Source: Avidesulfovibrio sp964369685 (GTDB taxonomy: Bacteria; Desulfobacterota; Desulfovibrionia; Desulfovibrionales; Desulfovibrionaceae). Taken from it: DNA of 38,575 nucleotides. A model generated the notes under the pieces. That model had not been told where the DNA came from. It saw only the letters and a list, made by a program, of their open reading frames with translations, and ran no database searches. The DNA lies in the NCBI GenBank assembly GCA_964369685.1, contig CAYJFB010000022.1, forward strand, positions 1-38,575. The letters are read 5' to 3'. The position numbers were made by a program, and so were the translations under genes. Position 1 is the stretch's first letter, and every line of letters begins with the position of its first letter. Shown piece after piece: positions 25,556 through 33,615 of the stretch.

Positions 25556-26112
25556 AAAGAAAAGCTCCAAAAAGGTGTTATCGTAAATGATTTATGAATG
25601 CATTTTAGCACGCCGAACAACCATGTTTCTGTATGTCTTTTCACAGATATTTACAAATATATAGATAGTTTTTACTGAGCGAGTCTTTTTGAATCAGTAG
25701 TGATTAACATGCTTTCAGAATACTTTTTTGTCAAGTCTGCCATGACGCTTTCAGTAAACGCACAACATCATAAACAAAAATGCAAAGGTAGTGATTTGTT
25801 TGATAAAAACAGGAATCGCTTATATTTTAAATGAATAGAAAAAGAGCAATTTTTTAAGAAAAAAAGCAAAAATTAAAAATCATTCTATGGAAAAGTTTTT
25901 TTAACTTGTGGATTGTATCAGCAGTGTGAAGCGTAAATCCTTGCTGTTTAAGGAAGAAGGCGGATCGTAAAAAGTTCAATAAAAAAATAAAAAGTTTTTT
26001 ATTTGATGGGGTTATATTTTTTACGCTTTGGGTATAGCTCAAGTTGTGCGCTGTGCGGTAAGGGCGAAAATCCTTATTGGATCTTTTGCTTTCTCGGGCT
26101 AAACACAGTCCT
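25556..26112. other. AT-rich divergent region between thiS and dnaA
   Basis: 557 bases without a supported gene. I searched both strands by eye for DnaA boxes (TTATCCACA type): the best is TTGTGGATTG near 25908, two mismatches, with no cluster. No TPP riboswitch (CTGAGA plus ACCTGAT pattern) is visible. A short frame at 25854-26042 (minus) lacks support. A small fold AAGG-GCGAAAAT-CCTT lies near 26060, just before dnaA. Confidence 0.55.
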
Positions 26113-27513
26113 ATGAAAGCAAAATGGCGTAAAATCTGTAAAAATCTACAAAAAACGGTGGAATCCGGAACCTATAAGGTTTGGATAGAACCGCTTGAGG
26201 CTGTGTTTGAAGGTCAAACCCTCAAGCTAATGGCTCCAAATCCGTATGTGGCTGACTGGGTGCGTACTCGTCTTTCGGGGATCATTGCTCAAGTTGCCGC
26301 TCAAGTGCTTGGTTCAGATGTTGAGTTGCTTATTGAGGCGACGTCGGCTGACGCGCGCCCAAAGCGTCCGTTGCGCGCGACTGTACAACGGAACATGGAA
26401 TCGAGTGCATCCGGAGCATTGTGTCTACAACCTGAACAGCCTGCCACAGTTGCCAGGCAGCTTTATTTACCGATTGCCCCTGTACCGCGGGCGAAGGTGA
26501 ATTGGCAGTATGATTTTGATTCTTTTGTCGTTGGTCCTTGTAACGATTTGGCTTTTGCGGCGGCACAAGATTTGGCGCGCTGTAAGGCGTCTGTCGGAAC
26601 ATTATTTTTGAATTCCGGACCGGGGCTTGGCAAAACACATTTGGCGCAAGCGGTCGGACAGGCGTTGTGTACCAAAAGCAACCGTTCTGCGTTACAGGTA
26701 GACTATCTGTCTGCAGAGTCTTTTGCTTCAGGTTTTGTACAAGCTATGCGTTCAAAAGATATTGACGGCTTTAAAGGACGTTTCCGTCAGCTGGATGTTC
26801 TTTTGCTTGAAGACGTGCATTTTTTGCAAGGTAAAGAAAAGATGCAAGTAGAGGTTCTTTCAACACTGCGAACAATACAAGAGCGTGGCGGACGGGTGAT
26901 TTTAACGTCTTCTTTTGCACCACGGGAACTCAGCCAGGTTGATGAAGGGCTTGTTTCTCGTTTTTGTTCAGGTTTTTTGGCGCATATTGAAAAGCCTGAT
27001 TTTTCCACACGACGCAAAATGCTTAACGATAAAGCCTCTTTACAAAATGTTTCCTTGGGTGGTGAGGTTTGTGATTTGTTGGCAGAACGATTGAGTGGTG
27101 ATGTGCGTCAGCTTGAAAGCTGTTTACATAATGTTTTGTTGCGGGCGCGTTGTCTCAATCGGCCTTTAGATATTGAGTTGGCATTGGATGTGTTGAGTCA
27201 GTATGGGCATCAAGTACCATTTATTGATCTTGAGGCTATCATTCGTCGGGTTTGCGAAGGGTTTGGGCTCAGTCCGGAGTCGTTATCTTCGCGCAGTCGC
27301 AAGGCGACATTGGTGAACGCACGCAATACAATTTTTTATTTGGCGCGTAAACATACTGATTTATCTTTGAAAGGGATTGGTGAGCAATTCAATCGTCGTC
27401 ATTCTACGGTATTAAAAGGTATTGCTTCTGTAGAACGTGAACTTTCACGTGAAAGCACTTTGGGGCGGCAAATGTCTGCCACCTTGGCTGCCATAGAACG
27501 TCGTCAAATGTAG
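26113..27513 (+). CDS. dnaA: DnaA replication initiator family protein
   Basis: The 466-residue protein has the four DnaA regions: domain I (WRKICKNLQKTVESGTYKVWIEPLE), a variable linker (about 85-140), an AAA+ core with Walker A GPGLGKTHLA (about 170) and Walker B LLLEDVHF (about 230), and a C-terminal DNA-binding domain with SRKATLVNARNTIFYLARK (about 395) and FNRRHSTVL in place of the usual RDHTTV signature. The altered signature, the E-D Walker B and no adjacent dnaN suggest a second DnaA paralogue, as Desulfovibrio genomes carry two; this is inference. The ATG at 26113 starts domain I at the usual place; a TTG at 26077 is possible. No DnaA-box cluster flanks it. Confidence 0.9.
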   Translation: MKAKWRKICKNLQKTVESGTYKVWIEPLEAVFEGQTLKLMAPNPYVADWVRTRLSGIIAQVAAQVLGSDVELLIEATSADARPKRPLRATVQRNMESSASGALCLQPEQPATVARQLYLPIAPVPRAKVNWQYDFDSFVVGPCNDLAFAAAQDLARCKASVGTLFLNSGPGLGKTHLAQAVGQALCTKSNRSALQVDYLSAESFASGFVQAMRSKDIDGFKGRFRQLDVLLLEDVHFLQGKEKMQVEVLSTLRTIQERGGRVILTSSFAPRELSQVDEGLVSRFCSGFLAHIEKPDFSTRRKMLNDKASLQNVSLGGEVCDLLAERLSGDVRQLESCLHNVLLRARCLNRPLDIELALDVLSQYGHQVPFIDLEAIIRRVCEGFGLSPESLSSRSRKATLVNARNTIFYLARKHTDLSLKGIGEQFNRRHSTVLKGIASVERELSRESTLGRQMSATLAAIERRQM

Positions 27514-27553
27514 CATGCTGTTTTCTTCAGGAAAGAAGCCTTATGAAGCTTTA

Positions 27554-27607
27554 AATCGTTCAGCCCTTCTGTCACTGCGGCGACAAAAGGGCTGAACGAT
27601 TTTTTTA
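27554..27607 (+). terminator. Terminator after dnaA
   Basis: AATCGTTCAGCCCTT (27554-27568) pairs exactly with AAGGGCTGAACGATT (27587-27601), 18-base loop, followed by T7. It lies 40 bases after the dnaA stop. Confidence 0.93.
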
Positions 27608-27695
27608 TGGAGTCTCTTTACTTTTTATGTTGTGTATAATCTGAAAATACGTGTCTGCGAGGGATAACCATTCGCTCTTTACAATAAAACACACA

Positions 27696-28943
27696 TTATG
27701 AAAGCTGATGGAACGGCGTGGGTTTTGCAAAATGATAGCCTTGTGAAAAATTGATGTCATTTTTAAGCACCATATTTTGAATCGCTTCATTTTCCACATA
27801 TTCGGCAACAGTTTGTGAGTTGATGAGCTTTGCCATATAACAAATTGAATCAACAATGATTTGATTTTCAGGCTTTGTCACAAGATCTTTAATAATGCCA
27901 CCGTCAATTTTAATAATATCCGGCTTCAACGAAATGATTGATGTATAGGTCGCAAAACCGGCACCAAAATCGTCAACGGCAATTTTGCAGTCATGTTCTC
28001 GCAGTTCCTTTAAAAAACTATATAATAATTTATTGGTTTTATAATCTTCTGTTTCTACAAACTCAAGAGTCACTTTCGATGGGGTTGGATGGCGTTTTAT
28101 TCGATTAAAAAACCAGTCCCTGAATTCATCTGATTGAACATCAAAAAGTGAAATATTCAGGGTCAATTCTTCATCTTTTTTTTCAAATAGCGTTAACGAT
28201 TTATCAATGATTATCCGATTTAAAGCAAGATACAACTTGAAACTTTTGGCGTTTTCCAAAAAAAAGCCCGGAGCATAGATGTTGTTGTCTTTACCATAGA
28301 TTCTCATTAAGGCTTCATATTTTTCTATTTTTCCGGTTTTATTGTTCCGCAAGCCTTGGTAGAAGGGAATGACTTTATCATTATTGATTGCATAATTAAG
28401 CAGTTCAAAAATAGTGACATTTTTTTGTGTTTCTTCAATGAGTTGTTCTCGTTGATTCGTTGAGACAATAAAATTGTCTTGTCTTTTACGATTGACAAAA
28501 AGCGTGCTTTTGGCTCTATCGACCATATTTTCTTTACCAAAAACAAGAACAAAACGAGAAATACCGGACAACGCGGTTTGTTGTGCTGTCGCGAGTTCAT
28601 ATTCTTCATAAAAGCCATGCATCATTTCTGCAAAATCATTATCGTCGATGCTGTCGTTTGTTGCCACGATAAAGTTTTTATAATTTAAAATATATACAAA
28701 AATAGAATTCTCTAAATGAAGCTTTTCAAACGTGTCACTGATCGTTGTTAAAACTTCTCTACAACTTTTGACATAGGTTTCTTCACCAAAATTTGCAATC
28801 ATCATATCGGCATTAACAATTTCTGTCATGCACAATTTGTTAAATTGTTTTTGGTCACAATCTTGAAGATATTTTTCATAATTAAATACCTTGTATCTTT
28901 GATCAAACATGACTTCATCATGATTTTGGCTATATTTTAGCAT
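27696..28943 (-). CDS. EAL-domain c-di-GMP phosphodiesterase with degenerate GGDEF
   Basis: This 415-residue cytoplasmic protein has a degenerate GGDEF-like N-half (the signature position reads NYKNF, residues 87-91) and a C-terminal EAL domain. Catalytic and metal residues are all present: E210 in EALMR, N263 in LNIS, E294 in LEFVE, D324-D325 in DDFGAG, K345 in KIDG, E381 and E384 in AEYVE, and Q401 in SQGYHFAKP. It should hydrolyse cyclic di-GMP to pGpG, with the N-half perhaps binding GTP or acting as a regulatory module. No membrane segment is seen. The ATG at 28943 follows AGAGGA. It stands alone, between the dnaA terminator and the ctpA-type protease. C-di-GMP control of LapA-type adhesins is well known, so a link to the adhesin at 1-5141 is possible. 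Confidence 0.92.
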   Translation of the reverse strand: MLKYSQNHDEVMFDQRYKVFNYEKYLQDCDQKQFNKLCMTEIVNADMMIANFGEETYVKSCREVLTTISDTFEKLHLENSIFVYILNYKNFIVATNDSIDDNDFAEMMHGFYEEYELATAQQTALSGISRFVLVFGKENMVDRAKSTLFVNRKRQDNFIVSTNQREQLIEETQKNVTIFELLNYAINNDKVIPFYQGLRNNKTGKIEKYEALMRIYGKDNNIYAPGFFLENAKSFKLYLALNRIIIDKSLTLFEKKDEELTLNISLFDVQSDEFRDWFFNRIKRHPTPSKVTLEFVETEDYKTNKLLYSFLKELREHDCKIAVDDFGAGFATYTSIISLKPDIIKIDGGIIKDLVTKPENQIIVDSICYMAKLINSQTVAEYVENEAIQNMVLKNDINFSQGYHFAKPTPFHQLS

Positions 28944-29476
28944 GGAGAATCCTCTGGCAGCCTATGTGCCGTAATCTTTCAGCAAATGTTTCTATACGTT
29001 TTTTAAGTTCTTGAAGGGGATAATCTCATATCAGATTTTTTTATCCTACAAGTATTTTCATACAACCTCCTCAGAGGTATAAACGTTAACGATGCTGTTC
29101 GCAAGCGTCTTGTTGATTTGATATATATATCAAATCAATATCGTATATGAAATAAAATTGAGCGTTTCTGTGATTTTTTATCCTTTTCCAGATCGCATTT
29201 GATCTCAATGCGTCATAGAAGTCAAGGCCTACAATAGACTCTTTTTTTATGTGATTGTGGACAGAAGAAAAAAAAAGTCTTATTCTTTTCAGAGTCTCTT
29301 GTTCTCGGAACAATACGCTGTATCTTTTTTCCTTGTGTTTATATAAAATCAGCTGTTCCGTGGAATTAGGGGGGTGTGTGGCATTGCCTTTTTGGAGAGA
29401 TATTTGTATTTCTTTTTGAAAGCAAGCTCTTTTTTATCATACTTGCTTACACTGACCATTTTTTGGAGGCTTCTTG
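28944..29476. other. Intergenic region between EAL gene and S41 protease
   Basis: 533 bases between divergent genes. It holds a palindrome (29113-29138) and A/T-rich DNA. A 75-codon frame at 29086-29313 (minus) reads plausibly in part (SIVGLDFYDAL) but has no ribosome-binding site or family signal, so it is left as unassigned. No terminator or riboswitch is visible. The ribosome-binding site of the protease (GGAGG) is at 29465-29469. Confidence 0.5.
29113..29138. promoter_or_regulatory. 26-bp perfect palindrome upstream of the S41 protease
   Basis: TTGATTTG and CAAATCAA flank ten alternating A/T bases, giving a perfect dyad about 340 bases upstream of the protease start and 170 bases upstream of the EAL gene. 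A regulator-binding site is possible, but no regulator is in view. Confidence 0.35.
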
Positions 29477-30754
29477 ATGTACATGTTTCTCGTGCCGCTT
29501 GTTGTGGCAACCAGTTTATGGATCGGTGTCGGCAGTGGGTGGGCTTCGCCAATAACAGACAAAATTGATGCCTTGAAGCGATTTAGCCAAGTTGTTGATA
29601 TTGTACAACGCTATTATGTCCGTGATGTGCCGTTATCAGATCTGATTAATGGCGCATTAAAAGGTATGCTCCAAGAACTCGATCCACACTCCACTGTATT
29701 CACGGAAACAGAATTTCAAGAAATGCAAGAAACCACCTCCGGTGAATTTTTTGGTATAGGGATTGAAATAACCAGCGAAAATAACCAATTGACTGTTGTC
29801 ACCCCCATCGAAGACACGCCTGCCTATAAGGCAGGACTCCAACCCGGCGATATCATTCTTTCGGTCAATGGAAAATCGACGTTGGAAATGTCTCTTACCG
29901 AGGCTGTCTCAAATATTCGCGGCCCCAAAGGTACAGATGTTGAGCTGAGCATTTTACGCCTCAACACAAAACAGCCCTTTACAGTGCAAATAAAAAGAGA
30001 CACCATTCCTTTAATAAGTGTCAAAGCCAGAGAACTTGAACCGGGTTACTATTGGGTACGTGTGACACGTTTCAGCGAGCGCACAACAGACGAACTTCAT
30101 GAAGCTTTGGAAAACGCTTTGGAAGAAAGCGATAATAATATTAAAGGCATTGTTCTTGATTTGCGCAACAATCCCGGTGGGTTGCTTGATCAAGCCGTGA
30201 GCGTTGCCGATACGTTTTTACAAGAAGGGACGATTGTTTCCATGCGCGGAAGAACAGAAGAATCCGTACGTGAATTTAAAGCCGCAAAACAAAAAACAGA
30301 CCTCATGATTCCTATAGTTGTTTTGGTTAATGCCGGTTCGGCTTCTGCGTCTGAAATTGTTGCAGGTGCCTTGGGTGATCACAGCCGTGCTTTATTGGTT
30401 GGAGAACCAACGTTTGGTAAAGGTTCGGTACAAAATGTGATTCCTTTGTCTGACAAATCAGGTTTAAAACTGACTGTGGCTTTATATTATACCCCGTCCG
30501 GACGCTCCATTCAAGCCGAAGGCATTGTTCCTGATTTGGAGATTCCTTTTGACTTGCCCGATGAAGACGACATGCCCATTCTTGTCACACGCGAAAAAGA
30601 TCTCAATAAACATCTTGAAAATACAGTGCAAGCGTCACCAAATCCGCAAGATAAAAAAGATGATGACATACAAAAACAACTGACTCTTGATAATCAATTG
30701 CGGATGGGACTGCAACTTGTTAAAACACTGCCAAGAATGCGAGAAATCAATTAG
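29477..30754 (+). CDS. C-terminal processing peptidase (CtpA, family S41)
   Basis: The 425-residue protein has an N-terminal signal segment (LVPLVVATSLWIGVGSGWAS, 5-24), a helical domain, a PDZ domain (about 90-175, with the PAYKAGLQPGDIILSVNG substrate groove) and the S41 fold with catalytic Ser near 290 in NAGSASASE and Lys315 in FGKGSVQ. It should act in the periplasm, cutting proteins near their C-termini, including cell-wall or lipoprotein substrates. The last 50 residues are charged and may form an extra helix. The ATG at 29477 has GGAGG 7 bases upstream. It is followed by a divergent polysaccharide deacetylase, a common envelope-gene neighbour. Confidence 0.95.
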   Translation: MYMFLVPLVVATSLWIGVGSGWASPITDKIDALKRFSQVVDIVQRYYVRDVPLSDLINGALKGMLQELDPHSTVFTETEFQEMQETTSGEFFGIGIEITSENNQLTVVTPIEDTPAYKAGLQPGDIILSVNGKSTLEMSLTEAVSNIRGPKGTDVELSILRLNTKQPFTVQIKRDTIPLISVKARELEPGYYWVRVTRFSERTTDELHEALENALEESDNNIKGIVLDLRNNPGGLLDQAVSVADTFLQEGTIVSMRGRTEESVREFKAAKQKTDLMIPIVVLVNAGSASASEIVAGALGDHSRALLVGEPTFGKGSVQNVIPLSDKSGLKLTVALYYTPSGRSIQAEGIVPDLEIPFDLPDEDDMPILVTREKDLNKHLENTVQASPNPQDKKDDDIQKQLTLDNQLRMGLQLVKTLPRMREIN

Positions 30755-30772
30755 ATCGTGTCGACACGATCT
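30753..30772 (+). other. 20-bp palindrome overlapping the protease stop
   Basis: AGATCGTGTC and GACACGATCT form a perfect dyad starting inside the TAG stop codon. A second stem (CGGCAACAG at 30788-30796 with 30813-30821) follows. Neither is followed by a T-run, so a role in RNA stability or a regulator site is as likely as termination. Confidence 0.4.
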
Positions 30773-30892
30773 CTAAAGACAACCGATCGGCAACAGGTAC
30801 CCAAATGTGGGGCTGTTGCCGAATGAGATGGTATACTCTATTATTCAGCTGGATCATGTGCATCCATAAAATTATATTGTAAGGAAGCGATT

Positions 30893-32413
30893 TTGGCGAC
30901 TTGGTTTCCGGCTTTGCGTTTTGCATGGGGTAAACGCATTTTGCCACATCTCCCCCCGCAACCTTTGCGTGTCTTGAGCGGCGCAGCGCTTACGGCATTG
31001 GCTCTTTGGTTTTTCTTTGGTTTTTGTACTGTTGTGTTTCAAGGCAGCGCATATGTGATCAGCGGTGCCTATAATGTGGCTTTGGATATCGGTGAACAAA
31101 CCGTCGCTACATTGCAAAATATTCCAAGGACAATACCTCCAACACTGGCACCGTCCGCCACAACCGCAGAGACAGCCCCTTTTGACGAACAGCCTTTACA
31201 AACACCAATCATCTTGTCGACAGATTTGCCCTCTGTTGCCGAACAACCTCCGATGAACCAAACACTCAATCCCAGTGAACCGACAACATCACCACTTCCT
31301 GTGCCTCTCTATCCTTTGGTAGCGGGGACGCCTGTTGTTCGTGAGCCGATACAGCCCAATGCCTTGCCGTACGGAGAACGCCAACCTTTGATGTTGCCTG
31401 ATATTATACGCCAAATAGATTATGCTTTGTATCAGGTGTTGTTGCGGCTTAATCTTGAATATTCGCGTCTTGAATTGCTGCAAACGCTTTCGCAGTTGCA
31501 TGTTGACAGCAAGAATAAAAAACAGGTTGGATATTTTTTCCAACGTTTTCGTGCGCATTTACCCGGTACTGTCAAAAGTTTCACTGAAGAAATTCGTCGC
31601 TCATTGGAAGTCTGGGCAGACGAAACGGCTATAAAAACAGTGAAAGAACAGGGGCGAACTATTTTACGCATTTCAGCTCAAGGTGTTTTGACACACGAAC
31701 TCTTTCTGAATCCTGCAGGAAAAACGTTTATCGCACCGCCTCTTGAAGGATCCCCTCGCCTCACTATTGTGATTGACGATCTCGGTGAGCAAACAGAACC
31801 GGTACGTCAACTGCTGGCCTTGGATTTTCCAATCACCTTTTCGTTGTTACCATATGCTAAACATGCAGGCAGTATCGCAAAAACAGTGCACGCGGCAGGC
31901 CATGAAGTGTTGCTTCATCAGCCGATGGAACCTATGGATATAAAAAATAATCCTCCGGGAGCCAACGCCCTATTGATGAACATGTCCGAAGAGGGCATTC
32001 GTAAAACACTGCGTCGAAATATCAATATTCTGCCTTTGGCTGTCGGGATTAACAATCATATGGGTTCACGCCTGACTCGTGATACAAACGCTTGTCGGAT
32101 CATTGTTGACGAATCTGCAACTGCGGGACTTTTTGTGCTTGACAGTTTCACTCATCCTGAGTCGCGGTTGTTGGCGGTGGCTTCTCAAGCGGAATTGACC
32201 TCTTACCGACGTGATTTTTTCTTGGACGACAAAGCCCCACCGCGTCGAGCCGTACTTGATACATTGCGTAAAGCAGAAAGCCAAGCGTTGCGAACAGGGC
32301 AAGCCATTGTTATTGGTCATCCCCATGCCGAAACCATTGCTGCATTGAAAGAATGGGCGTTGACTCGCGATACAAGCATCGCCATAACGCCTCTGCGCTA
32401 CCAGTTGCGTTAG
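30893..32413 (+). CDS. Divergent polysaccharide deacetylase (YibQ type)
   Basis: This 506-residue protein has one N-terminal membrane helix (about 27-49), a Pro/Thr-rich linker (about 75-150), a helical middle part and a divergent NodB-like C-terminal domain (about 285-506). Family motifs are TIVIDDLG, ITFSLLPYAKH, HEVLLHQPMEP, GINNHMGSRLT and IVIGHPH. YibQ-type proteins are envelope-associated; their substrate is unknown. The downstream position after a CtpA-type protease is common in Proteobacteria, where both often sit with the EnvC murein activator (absent here). The start is a TTG at 30893 with AAGGAAG upstream; no better ATG exists in the frame before the membrane helix. It ends 17 bases before repeat copy B. 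Confidence 0.85.
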   Translation: MATWFPALRFAWGKRILPHLPPQPLRVLSGAALTALALWFFFGFCTVVFQGSAYVISGAYNVALDIGEQTVATLQNIPRTIPPTLAPSATTAETAPFDEQPLQTPIILSTDLPSVAEQPPMNQTLNPSEPTTSPLPVPLYPLVAGTPVVREPIQPNALPYGERQPLMLPDIIRQIDYALYQVLLRLNLEYSRLELLQTLSQLHVDSKNKKQVGYFFQRFRAHLPGTVKSFTEEIRRSLEVWADETAIKTVKEQGRTILRISAQGVLTHELFLNPAGKTFIAPPLEGSPRLTIVIDDLGEQTEPVRQLLALDFPITFSLLPYAKHAGSIAKTVHAAGHEVLLHQPMEPMDIKNNPPGANALLMNMSEEGIRKTLRRNINILPLAVGINNHMGSRLTRDTNACRIIVDESATAGLFVLDSFTHPESRLLAVASQAELTSYRRDFFLDDKAPPRRAVLDTLRKAESQALRTGQAIVIGHPHAETIAALKEWALTRDTSIAITPLRYQLR

Positions 32414-32430
32414 AAGCGCTTTAGATTGAT

Positions 32431-32562
32431 TTTTCTTTTCCGGGGGGATAATCCCCCCGGACCCCTTGGTTCCGCGGTGTTATTCGGATGGTTTGTAAAT
32501 TTTGGGCCGTGAGTAACAATCGTATTAACACCGCGTTTCAAGTTCCTCTGAAAGTCTTTTTA
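32431..32562 (+). repeat. Intergenic hairpin repeat, copy B
   Basis: A T-rich start leads to the hairpin CCGGGGGGAT/ATCCCCCCGG (32440-32460), linker ACCCCTTGGTTC, then a stem CGCGGTGTTA (32473-32482) matched by TAACACCGCG (32526-32535), with 43 bases between that look like a decayed remainder of the longer stem (TTCGGATG). The tail TTTCAAGTTCCTCTGAAAGTCTTTTT follows in two pieces (32536-32562). It lies 17 bases after the deacetylase stop, in the same orientation. The rest of the gap to 32758 holds no gene; a weak TTGAAA/TACAGC pair lies at 32651-32679. Confidence 0.8.
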
Positions 32563-32758
32563 CTCATAAATAAAAAGATAACCATTGAATGCTTTGAGGA
32601 AAAGTCAAAACATCATTGCTGTATTATGTATGATATGAAGGGAAAAAGACTTGAAATGTAAGCTTTTCTGGGCTACAGCTAAGCATCTTTATTTTATAAA
32701 AGCAGTTTTAGCAAATAAACACATTGTGTTATATACAGTTTTTTCATGAGGTTTTTAT

Positions 32759-33391
32759 ATGGCCAAAGATAAAGGCTTTTTTCGGACGCACGGCTTTCGC
32801 CATAAAACATCAATGCGTTTTCGTCATGCATCACTTTTTTTAAAAGAGTTTTTACAAACGCCACATCAAGTTGGTTCTGTATGGCAAAGTAGTAGCGCAT
32901 TAACGGGTGCGCTGACTTCTGCCGCCGATCAGCGTTCATCAAATACCAGAGAAGGCCTTATTGTCGATTTGGGTGCCGGAACAGGCGTTGTAACCAAGCG
33001 TTTACTTGATGTCGGGTACGCTCCACAACAAATCGTTGCCATTGAGCGTTCATCGACGTTGGCAAGTGTGATCCGTCAACAATGGCCACATGTACATACT
33101 GTTGCCGATGATGCTGTCAGCGCCTTGGAAAGCCTTAAAAAAAGCCATGGACAACGTCCTCTGCAGGCGGTGATTTCGTCTTTGCCTTTGCGCAATTTTC
33201 CCAAAGCAGAAGTGCATCGGGTCATGCAAGCCGTCTATGAATCGTTGCAAGAACATGGGTGCCTTGTGCAATACAGCTATGCGCTATGGCAACAGTTTCC
33301 ATTACGTTTTTATGGCTTTCAACCTGTGGAACGCAGTCTTGTTTTTCGCAATTTACCTCCGGCGTGTGTTGAGGTATATGTTCGTATATAA
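32759..33391 (+). CDS. Class I SAM-dependent methyltransferase (PmtA-like)
   Basis: The 210-residue cytoplasmic protein has the SAM-binding motif IVDLGAGTGVVTKRLLD (about 67-83), an acidic post-motif (VAIERSSTLAS) and a SSLPLRNFP segment (about 140) that matches the SNLPLL-type motif of phospholipid N-methyltransferases and their KsgA-like relatives. The family methylates phosphatidylethanolamine, but KsgA-type rRNA methylation cannot be excluded by eye. The N-terminus is basic (KDKGFFRTHGFRHK), suggesting membrane or RNA contact. The ATG at 32759 follows GAGG. It stands between repeat copies B and C, convergent to gcvPB. Confidence 0.75.
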   Translation: MAKDKGFFRTHGFRHKTSMRFRHASLFLKEFLQTPHQVGSVWQSSSALTGALTSAADQRSSNTREGLIVDLGAGTGVVTKRLLDVGYAPQQIVAIERSSTLASVIRQQWPHVHTVADDAVSALESLKKSHGQRPLQAVISSLPLRNFPKAEVHRVMQAVYESLQEHGCLVQYSYALWQQFPLRFYGFQPVERSLVFRNLPPACVEVYVRI

Positions 33392-33487
33392 ATTATATAT
33401 GCAGAATTTGAAGCACTGTTTGATAGATAGTTCTATTTTAATTTTTCTTCGTGTATTTTATCGCTGTCTTTTTATTTTTAGGTAAAA

Positions 33488-33615
33488 AATTCTTAGAACA
33501 ACTTGAAACGCGGTGTTATTCGGATGATTACTCAAAGCGAAGCAATAAGCGATCATCCGAATAACACCGCGAAATCAAAGGGACTGGGGAATTATCCCCC
33601 CTTCAGAGAAAAAAA
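33488..33615 (-). repeat. Intergenic hairpin repeat, copy C
   Basis: On the minus strand it begins right at the gcvPB stop (TAG at 33616-33618) with T7, CTCTGAA, then the hairpin GGGGGGATAATTCCCC, a linker AGTCCCTTTGATTT, and a perfect 20-bp inverted repeat (33509-33528 with 33552-33571) with a 23-base loop. The tail TTTCAAGTTGTTCT follows, then T6. The stem CGCGGTGTTATTCGGATG is shared with copy B. The long stem could act as a terminator for either convergent gene. Confidence 0.85.

Noticed and set aside
25556..26112. Replication origin upstream of dnaA
   Set aside because: Only one two-mismatch DnaA box was found and no cluster or dnaN is present.
29086..29313. A 75-codon minus-strand frame
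   Set aside because: No ribosome-binding site or recognisable family, and it covers a palindrome in a gap expected to hold promoters.
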